Source: Litorihabitans aurantiacus (GTDB lineage: Bacteria > Actinomycetota > Actinomycetes > Actinomycetales > Beutenbergiaceae). Taken from it: a stretch of 64,000 nucleotides of DNA. The stretch covers positions 2,666,001-2,730,000 of the forward strand of contig NZ_BSUM01000001.1 of assembly GCF_030161595.1 (NCBI RefSeq), in the 5' to 3' direction. The translations under genes were made by a program, and so were the position numbers. How positions within the stretch are numbered: position 1 is the stretch's first letter; each line of letters opens with the position of its first letter. The notes under the pieces were generated by a model. It was given only the letters and a program-made list of their open reading frames with translations, was not told the origin of the DNA and did no database searches. Shown here in pieces: positions 10,106 through 19,192 of the stretch.

Positions 10106-13100
10106 CTACCTCCGCACGTCAGCGACGCCGTCGGTGATCTCGTCGATCACCGCGCCGCCCAGCATCTTCACGACCAGTGTGGCACCCATGAGGCCGGATC
10201 CCACCGAGGAGACCGACGCGTCGTCGTCGAGGTAGGCGTCGTCCAGCTCGGCCTCGTCCGCGTCCTCCCACGGGGCGGGGGCGGTCGACGGCGTGGCGCG
10301 CGCGGGCGTCGTCGTCGCGGACGCGCGACCACGCGCGTGCAGCTCGATGACCGGGGCGAGGGCGGCGTCGTCACCGGCGTCGGACCCCGTCGTCCGGTCG
10401 GTGGTGCGCGGCTCGGCGTGAGCCGCCGTGCCGGCAAGCCGAACCTCGTGCTCGGCGCCCTCGATCACCGATCCGTCGGCGACCTCGTCGGCACGCGCCG
10501 CGGCGGGCGGGTGCACCACGCTCAGCGGCGCCCGCGCTGCGGGTTCGCCCTCCGCCGGCGTCTCGGCAGGCCGGCGACCGGGAGCGCCCGCGTCGTCGCG
10601 ATCCGGCCGCGCCTCGCGCTGCGTCGCGGGAGGCGCCTGCGACGCCGGGGCGGGCGCGTCGTCCCAGTCGGCCAGCGCGCGCGCGACGGCCTCGGACACG
10701 ACGCGGCGCTCGCTCGGCGGGGCTGCCGAGGCCGCGGGTACGGCCGTCGCGGCCGACGCCGCGGCAGGTCGACCCGGCTCGGGGCGCTCGACGACCGGGT
10801 GCTCGGTGGTTCGCGAGGGCTCGGAAGACGGACGGGTCGGCGAGGACGGGGTCTCGACGTCGGGGGCGTAGGGATCCTCGACGGGCTCGGGACCCACGTC
10901 ACCCCACCCGTCGGACGGGGGCTCCTCGCCGAACTCGTCCCCCACCGCTGGGGCGGACGACGCCGTCGCGCTCGCACCGTCCCGTGCGCCAGGGGCGCGA
11001 CGTCCGCCGTCGTCGCCCCACTGCGGCTCGCGACCCTCGCGCACGGACCCCTCGCCGCCGGCGCCGGGCCCGCGTCTCGCACCGCCGCGGTCGCCGCCGG
11101 ACGGGGCACCGCCTCCCCCACGCGGTCCGCCGCCGCCGGGGCCGCCGTCGGGGCCGGCGACGTCGACCACCACGCGCAGACGCAGGCCGAGCGTCTCGAA
11201 GATCGCCTGCGACAGCACGGACCCGCCGTCGCGCGACGTGAACGCCGAGATCAGCCCCGGCGTCGGGAACAGGAGCGCGACCGTCTCCGCGGTGACCTCG
11301 CCCGGCTGGGCGTGCTGCGAGATGAGGGTCCAGGTGGCGCGGCTCGACCCGGCGAGGGTCTCCAGCACCTCGGGCCAGCGGCGCCGGAGCTCGGTGCCGT
11401 CCGTCGCCGCGGCCGGCGACGGCGCGAGCTCGTCCCGCGCGGGGGCGCCGGGCTGACCGGCCCCGTCCGCGCGACCCGCCTGCGCGGCACGCTCGCTCGA
11501 CTCGCTCTGCCCGGGACGTCCGGTCCTGTCCGGGCGACCGCCCTGCTCGCGGTGCTCGCCCGCGCCGTCGCGCCGCTGGTCCGACCGCGAGTGGCGCTCG
11601 GGCTGCTCGCGCTGCTGCTCGGGCCGGGCGTCCCGCTCGGGCCGCGCGGCAGGCTCCGGCGACGCCGGTGCCTCCCGCGACCCGTCCGGCTCGGGTCGCG
11701 GCCGCGACTCGGCGCGGCAGTCACGCCCGGTGACGCCGGCGTGCGCGGCCGGCCGAGCCTCGGCCCGCTCCCGGTCTGCGGCGTCGACCGGGCGCCGCGC
11801 GTCGTCCTGGCGCGCCTCGTCGGGCACCGCCGAGCGGCGCTCCTCGCCATCGCGGGTCTCGGCGGGCGCGCCGGGACCGACCGGCGACGGCGCGCGCGGC
11901 GACTGCAGCTCGGGCTCCGCGCGCCGCGGCTCGGGGCCTGCGGCGTCGTCGCGGGCCGCGACTGCCGCGCGGGGGTCGACGGAGCGGCGGGCGGCACGAC
12001 GGTCGCGATCGGCGCACCGGAGACGGCGGCCTCCCGTAGCCCACCGATCGCGAGCATCGCCCGCGTCAGCACGAGCTCGAGCAGCAGCCGCGGCGACGTC
12101 GCGCCGACCATGTCCGTCAGCCCGGCGTTGACGATGTCGGCGGCGGTGGACAGACGGTGCGCGCCGAGAGCCGCCGCCTGCGGCCGCATGCGCTCGACCT
12201 CGTCCGCGGGCAGCGCGCGCAGCACCGTCTCGGCCTCGGCGCCGGAGGCGACGATGACGATGAGGTCGCGCAGCCGGTCGAGCAGGTCCTCGACGAACCG
12301 CCGCGGGTCGCGACCGCTCTCGACCACGTGGTCGACCACGCGGAAGAGCGCCGCGCCGTCGCCCGCCGCGAGGGCGCCGACGGCGTCGTCGAGCAGCGTG
12401 ACGGGGGTGAAGCCGAGCAGGGCGGAGGCGAGGTCGTAGGACACGCCGTCGTCCGCCGCTCCGGCCATCAGCTGGTCGAGCACGGACAGCGAGTCGCGCA
12501 CCGAGCCACCCCCTGCCCGCACCACGAGCGGGAGAACACCGCTCTCGACGGCGATGTGCTCGGCCTCGCACAGCGTGCCGAGGTACCCCTGGAGCACCGC
12601 GGGCGGCACCAGGCGGAAGGGGTAGTGGTGCGTGCGCGAACGGATCGTGCCGATGACCTTGTCCGGCTCCGTCGTCGCGAACACGAACTTCACGTGGGCG
12701 GGCGGCTCCTCGACGAGCTTGAGCAGCGCGTTGAAGCCCTGCGGCGTCACCATGTGCGCCTCGTCGATGATGAAGACCTTGTAGCGGTCGCGCGCGGGCG
12801 CGAAGACGGCGCGCTCGCGCAGGTCGCGCGCGTCGTCCACACCACCGTGGCTCGCGGCGTCGATCTCGACGACGTCCAGGCTGCCCGGGCCGCCGCGCGC
12901 CAGCTCGACGCAGCTCTCGCACACGCCGCACGGGGTGTCGGTCGGCCCCTTGGCGCAGTTGAGGCACCGCGCCAGGATGCGGGCCGACGTCGTCTTCCCG
13001 CAGCCGCGCGGGCCCGAGAACAGGTAGGCGTGCGTGGCGCGGTCGGCGCGGAGCGCGGCGCGCAGCGGATCGGTGACGTGCTCCTGGCCGATGACGTCCG

Positions 13101-13143
13101 CGAACGAGTCCGGGCGGTAGCGGCGGTAGAGGGCTGTGGTCAC
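10106..13143 (-). CDS. dnaX: DNA polymerase III gamma/tau subunit (frame broken in the linker)
   Basis: Clamp-loader ATPase of the replicative polymerase. The first frame, from GTG 13143, has Walker A GPRGCGKT at residues 44-51, zinc cysteines C60/C63/C72/C75/C78, and DEAH at 127-130. Near 11970 the reading frame moves by one base within a run of five C (coding strand). With one added C the protein reads APSTPRAAVAARDDAAGPEP and continues through a long Pro/Arg/Asp-rich linker, a tau-like domain (RRRWPEVLETLAGSSRATW) and the characteristic end KMLGGAVIDEITD; total about 1012 residues. Without the repair the first frame runs into an Arg-rich non-protein to 11251. Because dnaX is essential, either the base is missing from the assembly or a -1 frameshift makes the long form. 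Confidence 0.92.
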
Positions 13144-13261
13144 CGGTTCAGGGTAGTCGGGACCACCGACACCGGAGGCGGGGGTCGACGGGCTGGGGAC
13201 GCCGGTCGAGAGTCGGGCCAGCTGGCGGTGAGATGTCGGAGGGCGCGGCTACGGTCGGGTC

Positions 13262-13834
13262 ATGGGAGCACTGGACGACGGCGCGCGGGTCGCCGCCGCG
13301 GACACGGCCGCCTGGCGCGCGTGGCTGGCGCAGCACCACGGCGGCGCGGCCGGGGTCTGGCTCCTGCTGCCGCGCGCGGGCAACCCGACGCCGAGCGTCG
13401 ACTACGAGAACGCGGTGCGTCAGGCACTCTGCTTCGGGTGGATCGACGGCCCCAAGAAGGCGCTCGACGAGGCCGTGGTCGGCCAGTGGTTCTCGCCCCG
13501 CCGGCCGAGCAGCGGTTGGGCCGCCACGAACAAGGCGCGTCTGCTCGAGCTCGAGGCCGCCGGTCTGATCGAGGAGGCCGGCCACCGGGCGATCGAGGTC
13601 GCCCGGGCGAACGGGTCGTGGACGGTGCTCGACAACGCCGAGGCGCTGATCGAGCCGCCCGACCTCGCGGCGGCGCTCGACGCCGCGCCTGCGGCGCGCA
13701 CCGCGTGGGACGGCTTCCCGCCGTCGGCGCGCAAGGTCGGCATCACCGCCGTCGACACCGCGCGGCGCCCCGCGACCCGCGCGGCGCGGATCGCCATGCT
13801 CGTCGCCGCGGCAGAGCAGGGCCGCCGCCCCTGA
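13262..13834 (+). CDS. YdeI/OmpD-associated family protein
   Basis: A 190-residue cytoplasmic protein with the family core NAVRQALCFGWIDGPKKALDE, FSPRRPSSGWAATNKARLLEL and the C-terminal LDAAPAARTAWDGFPPSARK. Members are often annotated as bacteriocin-protection proteins after E. coli YdeI, but the biochemical activity is unknown. Start ATG 13262 is divergent from dnaX over 118 bases. It ends at a hairpin shared with the convergent response regulator gene. Confidence 0.85.
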   Translation: MGALDDGARVAAADTAAWRAWLAQHHGGAAGVWLLLPRAGNPTPSVDYENAVRQALCFGWIDGPKKALDEAVVGQWFSPRRPSSGWAATNKARLLELEAAGLIEEAGHRAIEVARANGSWTVLDNAEALIEPPDLAAALDAAPAARTAWDGFPPSARKVGITAVDTARRPATRAARIAMLVAAAEQGRRP

Positions 13835-13866
13835 GCACGGACGCGCCGCGTCACGGCGCGCCGTGC
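13835..13866. terminator. Hairpin between convergent genes
   Basis: Inverted repeat with arms GCACGG-A-CGCGCCG and CGGCGCG-CCGTGC, one bulged base, directly after the YdeI-like gene. There is no U tract; its place between convergent genes suggests a terminator. Confidence 0.5.
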
Positions 13867-13936
13867 AACTCGCCCGGCATCCGCCTCGGCATCCCTCGGG
13901 CGCCGCGGTCGCCGTCGGGAGACGCCGCGCCGCCCT

Positions 13937-14608
13937 TCACCCGGCCGTGGCCACCAGGACCGCGAGCTCCACCCGGTTGGCCGCGCCGGTCTTCGTCAGC
14001 GCGGCGGCCACGTGCGTCTTGACCGTCCCCTCGCTCACGAACATCGCGCGCCCGATCTCGACGTTGGAGGACCCGTCCAGCAGCGCCTGGGCGACGTCGC
14101 GCTCGCGCTCGGTGAGGGCCGCCAGCCGCCGCCGCGCGTCGTCCCGCACCGACGTCCGCGCCGCCGTGCGCACCTGCTCCATCACCACGCGTGCCGCGCG
14201 AGGCGACAGCGCCCCCTCCCCCGCCGCGACCTGCCGCACCGCCGTCACGAGCTCCTCGGGCCCGGAGTCCTTCGCCAGGAACCCGTCGGCCCCGGCGCCG
14301 ACGGCGTCGAGGATCGAGGGTTCGGTGTCGAAGGACGTCATCGCGAGCACGCCCGGCGGCGACGGCAGCGCCTTGAGGTCCCGCGTCGCATCGATGCCGC
14401 TGCGCCGCTCCATCCGCAGGTCCATGACGACGACGTCGGGGTGGTGGGCGGCGACGGCGCCGAGCACCTCGTCGCCGTCGCTCGCCTGACCGACCACCGC
14501 GATGCCCTGCGCCTGCAGGATGCGGCCCAGCAGCGTGCGGATCATGGGGTCGTCGTCCACCAGGAGCACGCGGGGCGAGCGGGCGCCGTCGGGCGCCGCC
14601 GTCGTCAC
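13937..14608 (-). CDS. Response regulator, NarL/LuxR family
   Basis: Receiver domain (residues 12-130) with acidic pocket DDD at 18-20 and phospho-acceptor D63 in VVVMDLRM; the conserved Thr/Ser and Lys positions lie in AMTSFD and FLAKD. A LuxR-type helix-turn-helix occupies about residues 155-215 (LTERERDVAQALLDGSSNVEIGRAMF). GTG 14608 overlaps the stop of the sensor kinase gene, so the pair is coupled. Targets are unknown; the divergent DUF4352 gene is the nearest candidate. Confidence 0.93.
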   Translation of the reverse strand: MTTAAPDGARSPRVLLVDDDPMIRTLLGRILQAQGIAVVGQASDGDEVLGAVAAHHPDVVVMDLRMERRSGIDATRDLKALPSPPGVLAMTSFDTEPSILDAVGAGADGFLAKDSGPEELVTAVRQVAAGEGALSPRAARVVMEQVRTAARTSVRDDARRRLAALTERERDVAQALLDGSSNVEIGRAMFVSEGTVKTHVAAALTKTGAANRVELAVLVATAG

Positions 14609-15861
14609 CGCACCACCCACGGCAGCTGGCCGCGCACGACCCACACCTGCCCGTCCTGACCGGCCCACAGCTGCCCGCCGAGCGCCTCGGCGCGCTCCCG
14701 CATACCGATGACGCCGGCGCCGGCACCCGTGAGGGCGAGCCCGTGGGCGTGAGACGACGCGCGGTGGTCCGCACCGCCGTCGTGCGCCCTGGTCCAGTTG
14801 GCGACGACGATCTCGACGCCGACACCCGACGTCGCGCGGACCGCGAGCCGCACGCCGGCACCCGGGGCGTGCTTGAGCGCGTTCGTCAGCGCCTCCTGCA
14901 CGATCCGGTACACGGCACGGGTGAGCGCCGGTGGTGGATCGGCGCCGATGAGGACGATGTCGTCGGCGATCGCGACGCCGGCGCCGCGCGCGTCCGCCAC
15001 GAGGCGGGGCAGGTCCGCGAGGGTCGGCTGCGAGCCGGTGTAGCCCTGCGTCTGCGAGTCGCGCAGCGTCGAGATCAGCCCGCGCATCTCCTCCAGCGCG
15101 CGGTGGGCCGACTTGCGCACGGCGCGCGCGCTCTCGGGGACGGAGGGATCCGTCGTCGTGACCTCGAGCACGGCCGCGTGCAGCGAGACGATCGAGAGGT
15201 GGTGGGCGACCGTGTCGTGCATCTCGCGCGCGATCAGCTCGCGCTCCTCCTGCCTGTTCAGCTCGCCGCGCAGCAGGGCCGCGGACCGTGCCTGGGCCCG
15301 GGCGCTGACGCGGGCACCCGCGGCGCTGGCCCGCAGCCGACGCACGGCGCCCGCCCCGACCGACGCCGCGAGCAGCACGACGCCGAGGATCACGTAGCCC
15401 CACCACGTCATGACGAGCACCTCGCCGGTCGCCTGCACCGTCGAGGTGAACAGGATGCCGGGGGCCTCGCGCACCGCGTCGCGCCCCAGCGTCACTCCGG
15501 TCACGGCGGCGGCGAGCGCGGTGCACCACGCGGCGCGCCGCAGCGGCGCGACGGCGAGCACCCACGGCAGCACCACCAGCGTGCCGAGGGGGTCGAGCGG
15601 CAGCAGGAGGGCTGCGCCGGCGTTCACCAGGAGCACGACGAGCGGTGCGCGCCGCCGCCAGATCATCGACGCACCGGTGCCGAGCGCCGCCATCGTGGAC
15701 AGTGCGGACCATGCGAAGAGCGGGGCCGAGTCCTGGTGCGCGAGCCCCTGGAAGGCGCTGAAGATGACCCCGGCGAGCGCGACGCTGAGCACGGCGCCGA
15801 TGGTCCCCAGGTGCCCGAGGACGCGACGCCACCGCGAGGGGTGCGCTCCGCCGTCGGGCAT
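14605..15861 (-). CDS. Sensor histidine kinase, NarL-type (HisKA_3)
   Basis: Membrane sensor paired with the response regulator that overlaps its 3' end. Residues 15-175 contain about five hydrophobic segments and little extracytoplasmic sequence, so the input is probably intramembrane. The dimerisation/phosphorylation domain carries H215 in REMHDTVAHHLSIV. The ATPase domain has the N box EALTNALKHAPG but its G2 region is GAGAGVIGMRERAEALGG, typical of this class. The 288 bases upstream are shared with the divergent DUF4352 gene. Confidence 0.92.
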   Translation of the reverse strand: MPDGGAHPSRWRRVLGHLGTIGAVLSVALAGVIFSAFQGLAHQDSAPLFAWSALSTMAALGTGASMIWRRRAPLVVLLVNAGAALLLPLDPLGTLVVLPWVLAVAPLRRAAWCTALAAAVTGVTLGRDAVREAPGILFTSTVQATGEVLVMTWWGYVILGVVLLAASVGAGAVRRLRASAAGARVSARAQARSAALLRGELNRQEERELIAREMHDTVAHHLSIVSLHAAVLEVTTTDPSVPESARAVRKSAHRALEEMRGLISTLRDSQTQGYTGSQPTLADLPRLVADARGAGVAIADDIVLIGADPPPALTRAVYRIVQEALTNALKHAPGAGVRLAVRATSGVGVEIVVANWTRAHDGGADHRASSHAHGLALTGAGAGVIGMRERAEALGGQLWAGQDGQVWVVRGQLPWVVR

Positions 15862-16053
15862 CGGCGCCGGCTGCCACGACGGCGACGACCCGGGCCACCC
15901 CGCGGACGCAGCGCCGCCCGGCGGCGTCGGAGCGGGCCGCGGCGATCCGTGCAGGATCGGCGTCGAGCCGGGGGCGGGGTCACGGCTTCACCGTAGGTGC
16001 GGCCGCCGACATCCGCCTGCTCCGACCGGCCACGCCGCGCGCCCCGGAGATCC

Positions 16054-16085
16054 GCCGACCGGCGCACCGGACCTGGCCGGTCGGC
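16054..16085. promoter_or_regulatory. Inverted repeat in a divergent promoter region
   Basis: Nine-base arms GCCGACCGG (16054-16062) and CCGGTCGGC (16077-16085) separated by 14 bases, inside the 288-base gap between the sensor kinase and the DUF4352 gene. Position and symmetry suggest an operator, perhaps for the neighbouring response regulator; no consensus was matched. Confidence 0.3.
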
Positions 16086-16149
16086 AGATGTGGCGTGGGA
16101 GCGCGCCGCGGGAGCGTGAGGCATCCGCCCCACACACGAGGAGACCACC

Positions 16150-16902
16150 GTGCAGAGCAACCCGTTCGACCCGCCCCAGTCCTTCGCCCAGCAGGGTGGC
16201 GCGCCGGCGCCGCAGGGTGGGCACGCGCCGCAGCAGCCGTACGCGACGCCGCCCGGCCAGCAGCCGCCGGCGCCGCCGGCCCCGCAGGAGCCCCGGAAGC
16301 GCAGCTGGTTCGCGCGCCACAAGATCCTCACGGGGCTGGGTGCGCTCGTCGTCCTGGGCGTCGTCGGAGGGATCGCCGGCAGCGGTGGGGACGACGACGG
16401 CGGAGGCACCACCCCGTCCGCCGACACCCCCGCGACCGCATCCGCCGACGGCGAGGAGGCCGCGCCGTCGGACGCGACGGAGCCGGCCGAGCCCGACGCG
16501 CCGGAGGTCGCCGGGATCGGCACCGCCGTGCGCGACGGCAAGTTCGAGTTCACCGTCACGGGCGTCGAGTCCGGCGTCCCCTCGATCGGCAACGACGTGC
16601 TCGGCACGACGGCGCAGGGCCAGTTCGTCCTCGTGTCGGTCGGTGTCGCGAACATCGGCGACGAGGCGCAGAGCTTCCTGGGGGACAACGCCACGCTCGT
16701 GGACGACCAGGGGCGTGAGCACTCGGCGGACTCGACGGCCGCGATCTACCTCGAGAACTCCGAGTCGCTCTACACGCAGATCAACCCGGGCAACGCCGTC
16801 GACACGGTCGTGGTCTTCGACATCCCCGCGGTCGCCGTGCCGACGGCGGTCGAGCTGCACGACTCGATGTTCTCGGGCGGGGTGACCGTCTCGCTGCAGT
16901 GA
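16150..16902 (+). CDS. DUF4352 domain membrane-anchored protein
   Basis: GTG 16150 follows GAGGAGA by a few bases. The 250-residue product has a Gln/Pro-rich cytoplasmic N terminus, one transmembrane helix at about residues 60-78 (ILTGLGALVVLGVVGGIAG), an acidic Gly/Thr/Glu linker, and a C-terminal beta-sandwich of the DUF4352 family (GQFVLVSVGVANIGDEAQSF, then TLVDDQGREHSADS). Such immunoglobulin-like domains are displayed outside the membrane. Function unknown. Divergent from a two-component system, which may control it. Confidence 0.85.
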   Translation: MQSNPFDPPQSFAQQGGAPAPQGGHAPQQPYATPPGQQPPAPPAPQEPRKRSWFARHKILTGLGALVVLGVVGGIAGSGGDDDGGGTTPSADTPATASADGEEAAPSDATEPAEPDAPEVAGIGTAVRDGKFEFTVTGVESGVPSIGNDVLGTTAQGQFVLVSVGVANIGDEAQSFLGDNATLVDDQGREHSADSTAAIYLENSESLYTQINPGNAVDTVVVFDIPAVAVPTAVELHDSMFSGGVTVSLQ

Positions 16903-16924
16903 GCCGGGTCCGGGCATGAGAGGA

Positions 16925-17007
16925 CCCCCGCACACCCGTCAGAGCTCACCTGCCCTTGCTGCCTTCCGGCCCTGGGGGAGTTCAGCGAGATGACGCCGCA
17001 CGAGGGG
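16925..17007 (-). ncRNA. ffs: Signal recognition particle RNA, small bacterial type
   Basis: The minus strand carries the invariant SRP loop region CAGGGCCGGAAGGCAGCAAG, with GGGCAGGTGAGCTC after it. The flanking ends (beginning CCCCTCGTGCGG and ending GGGTGTGCGGGGG) pair to close the long stem. The RNA binds Ffh and targets membrane and secreted proteins. Ends are set from the pairing and could be off by several bases. Confidence 0.9.
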
Positions 17008-17016
17008 TCGACCACC

Positions 17017-17022
17017 ACGATA
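17017..17022 (-). promoter_or_regulatory. Probable -10 element of the SRP RNA gene
   Basis: TATCGT on the minus strand about ten bases before the inferred RNA 5' end. No convincing -35 was fixed. Confidence 0.4.
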
Positions 17023-17134
17023 CCCGACCCCGCGACCCGGCCGGAGCGAGGTCGGGCGGCCGCGAGGGGTGACGCCGGACCGCCGTCGGGCCGATTCGGA
17101 CCAGCGCGCCGGGTCGGGTACCCTCGGTGGGCCA

Positions 17135-17219
17135 GGAGGATTCGCCTAGTGGCCTATGGCGCACGCTTGGAAAGCGTGTTGGGTGAAAGCCCTCGGGGGT
17201 TCGAATCCCCCATCCTCCG
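17135..17219 (+). tRNA. tRNA-Ser, anticodon GGA
   Basis: The acceptor arms GGAGGAT and ATCCTCC pair perfectly with discriminator G. The anticodon stem CACGC/GCGTG encloses loop TTGGAAA (anticodon GGA, reading UCC/UCU). A long class II variable arm (GGGTGAAAGCCC) and T arm GGGGG-TTCGAAT-CCCCC follow. CCA is not encoded. Confidence 0.97.
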
Positions 17220-17245
17220 CCGTGTGATGTCTCAGGACATCGCGA

Positions 17246-17273
17246 GCGCCGGGACCCGCGAGGGTCCCGGCGC
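17246..17273 (+). terminator. Terminator after tRNA-Ser
   Basis: Perfect 12-base arms GCGCCGGGACCC / GGGTCCCGGCGC around a GCGA tetraloop, followed by TTCTGCGTTCT, 26 bases past the tRNA. Confidence 0.75.
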
Positions 17274-17322
17274 TTCTGCGTTCTCGGGCCGGTTCCCCGG
17301 CCGCCGAGCGTGCTGATGCGCT

Positions 17323-17371
17323 CTCGTGGGGAAGTTTTGGACGCCCCTGTCGTCCGGAACTTCCCCACGAG
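17323..17371. repeat. Palindromic repeat, copy 1
   Basis: Arms 17323-17343 and 17351-17371 (21 bases each, 7-base loop) pair fully if two G-T pairs are allowed. The core GTGGGGAAGTT...GGACG recurs almost exactly at 29237-29275. It sits between tRNA-Ser and the convergent ATPase gene, so it could stop the minus-strand transcript; there is no T tract. Confidence 0.7.
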
Positions 17372-17399
17372 GAGCCCGGCCCGGCGGAGGACGCACGCG

Positions 17400-18113
17400 T
17401 CAGGCGTCGCCGTCGCCCCCGACGTACCGCTCCGGCGCCGCGAGGAACCCGCGCCACCCCCGCACGAGGTCGAGGTCGTCGTAGTCGCAGCTCCGCAGGC
17501 CCCACTCCCCCACCTCGATCAGATCGGCGCCGGGGAAGGCCGCGATCACGGGCGAGTGCGTGGAGACGACGACCTGCGACCCCGCCGCCACCTGCTCCCG
17601 CAGCAGAGCCACCAGCGCGAGGCAGCCCGAGAGGGACAGCGCGGCCTCCGGTTCGTCCAGCAGCCACAGCCCGCGCAGCCGCCACCGGTCGGAGACCAGG
17701 TCGAGAAAGGACTCGCCGTGGCTGCGCTCGTGCAGGCGCTCGGGGAACTCCGACCTCTCGAGGTAGCTGTAGAACGCGTGCATCGTCTCCGCCCGCAGGA
17801 AGAACCCCTTCTTCGAGGCACCAGCGCCGCGCACCACGCGCAGGTGTTCTCCCAGCGACGACTCGCTCGGTCGCGAGGCGTGCTGCGCCCCGGTCGAGCC
17901 GCCCTCGGCGTTCAGCCCGTAGGCGATCGCGAGCGCCTCCACCAGCGTCGACTTCCCCGACCCGTTCTCCCCGGTGATCACGGTGACGGGCCCGAGCTCG
18001 AGCCCGTCGGTCAGCACCTGGCGGACGGCGGGCAGCGTCGCGGGCCAGACGTCGGGCGGCGCGACGGCGAGCGGATCGGCCTCGATCCGCCGGACCGGGA
18101 GCGCGGCTCTCAT
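17400..18113 (-). CDS. AAA-family ATPase of the RecF/ABC type
   Basis: ATG 18113 gives 237 residues. Walker A is GENGSGKS at about residue 47; a mid-region FFLRAETMHAFYSYLER and HERSHGESFLDL precede Walker B GLWLLDEPEAALS and the His-switch VVVSTHSPVI. This is the compact stand-alone AAA ATPase seen widely in actinobacteria, related to the ATPase halves of OLD-type and other defence proteins, but without a fused nuclease here. The role is unknown. It starts 25 bases after the HEPN gene and in the same direction, so it may belong to the HTH-nucleotidyltransferase/HEPN unit. Confidence 0.85.
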   Translation of the reverse strand: MRAALPVRRIEADPLAVAPPDVWPATLPAVRQVLTDGLELGPVTVITGENGSGKSTLVEALAIAYGLNAEGGSTGAQHASRPSESSLGEHLRVVRGAGASKKGFFLRAETMHAFYSYLERSEFPERLHERSHGESFLDLVSDRWRLRGLWLLDEPEAALSLSGCLALVALLREQVAAGSQVVVSTHSPVIAAFPGADLIEVGEWGLRSCDYDDLDLVRGWRGFLAAPERYVGGDGDA

Positions 18114-18138
18114 GGGCGGCACCTCGTCCGAGGCGGCA

Positions 18139-18567
18139 TCAGAAGATCCCGACACTTCCCAGGAGGTCGCCGCACGCATCGACGATGCGTCTCGCCTCGG
18201 CCGGTGCGTCGTCGACCTCGGACACCGTCGCGGCGTCCCCGGCGACCTGGGGATACTCGAGCTCGTTCCGACGCCGCCGGAGCACGGCGAAGGGACGCAT
18301 CCCATCTCCGAACTGCGCCACCGCTGCGCGTTCGACGGCGAGATGGCCGCCGCGGCTGGTGGGGCGCAGGCCTTCCTGCTGCAGCACGGCCGAGAGTGCC
18401 TGGCGAGCGGCGTCGTAGGCGAGGACGTACGCCGAGTCGGCATCCGTCGTCGCGAGCGCCTCGGCGCTCAGGAGCGTGCGACTCGCTCTCGCCAGGAGCG
18501 GAACGCCGTCGGACGCCGCGCCGACCACCTGCTGCAGCTCTCCGTCGGCGAGCAGCCGCTCGATCAC
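18139..18567 (-). CDS. HEPN-domain protein (probable toxin partner of the nucleotidyltransferase)
   Basis: 142 residues from GTG 18567, all helical, with the conserved pattern YVLAYDAARQALSAVLQQEGLRP, RGGHLAVERAAVAQFG and RRRRNELEYP; the last holds the Arg-rich R-x4-6-H/N-like region of HEPN proteins, although the exact RNase motif is not clear. HEPN proteins paired with minimal nucleotidyltransferases are toxin-antitoxin pairs in characterised cases. The GTG overlaps the inferred end of the upstream gene (GTGA). The codons immediately before it read RWTRGAP, which resembles the family N terminus, but no start codon lies upstream in that frame, so the real start may be hidden by a missing base. 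Confidence 0.75.
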   Translation of the reverse strand: MIERLLADGELQQVVGAASDGVPLLARASRTLLSAEALATTDADSAYVLAYDAARQALSAVLQQEGLRPTSRGGHLAVERAAVAQFGDGMRPFAVLRRRRNELEYPQVAGDAATVSEVDDAPAEARRIVDACGDLLGSVGIF

Positions 18568-19189
18568 AGGCGCGCCCCGGGTCCACCTCGTCGTCCGGCT
18601 CCCCCTCGGTCCGCTCCCGCGACACGACGACCACGTGCGGAGCGGACCGTATCTCGGCGGAGAGGGGGTCCGCAGCCTCTCCCCAGCTCTCCGACGTCCT
18701 GATGACCGGGTTGACCTCGATGGCGAGCCGGCGCGCCGAGCGATCGGCGGCGTCGTAGACCTCGGCCCTCGCCACGTCCCCCACGACCAGGACGTCGACG
18801 TCCTGCGGAGGTCGTCCAGCTTCGCCGAGGTAGCGCGCCGCCCAGGACCCGAAGATCAGCACGACTTCTGCCCCGAGGTCGGAGAACTCCTCGGCCATGA
18901 TCTGGCGCGGACCGAACGTGACGGCGACGAGGTCGGTGAGTGCGCGTGCGCCGGGATGGCCGGTCGCCGCGCGGACGAGGCGGTTGCGGCCGAGACTCCT
19001 ACTCTCCACCACTCCCGCCTCCTCCAGACGCGCGACCTCACGATGGACGGTCGAGAGCGGGACCGCGAGCCGCTGCGACAGCTCGCTGAGCCCGAACTCG
19101 TCGTCCGGGTGCAGAAGAACGGTGGCGAGCATCTCGGCCTGCGCTCGCGACCGAAAGATCGGGAGCAGCGGAGGAGGCTGAGTTCTCAT
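18564..19189 (-). CDS. Winged-helix regulator fused to a minimal nucleotidyltransferase
   Basis: ATG 19189 (MRTQPPPLLPIFRS). Residues 15-85 form an ArsR/MarR-like winged helix (FGLSELSQRLAVPLSTVHREVARLEEAGVV). Residues 100-200 form an MNT-type nucleotidyltransferase with the GSW motif and metal-binding aspartates (VVLIFGSWAARYLGE, DVDVLVVGDV). In the sequence as given the frame does not stop: it runs to 18110 through the HEPN gene as Arg-rich nonsense. One added C near 18568 would give ...DPGRAL-stop at 18564, a 208-residue protein ending in a GTGA overlap with HEPN, which is the family's usual size. A perfect palindrome lies three bases upstream of the start, fitting autoregulation. Likely antitoxin and repressor; inference. 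Confidence 0.7.
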
Positions 19190-19192
19190 AGA

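Noticed and set aside
9782-14022. Two very long plus-strand open frames opposite recR and dnaX
   Set aside because: Antisense shadows of dnaX and recR with low-complexity Arg/Ala/Gly translation and no motifs.
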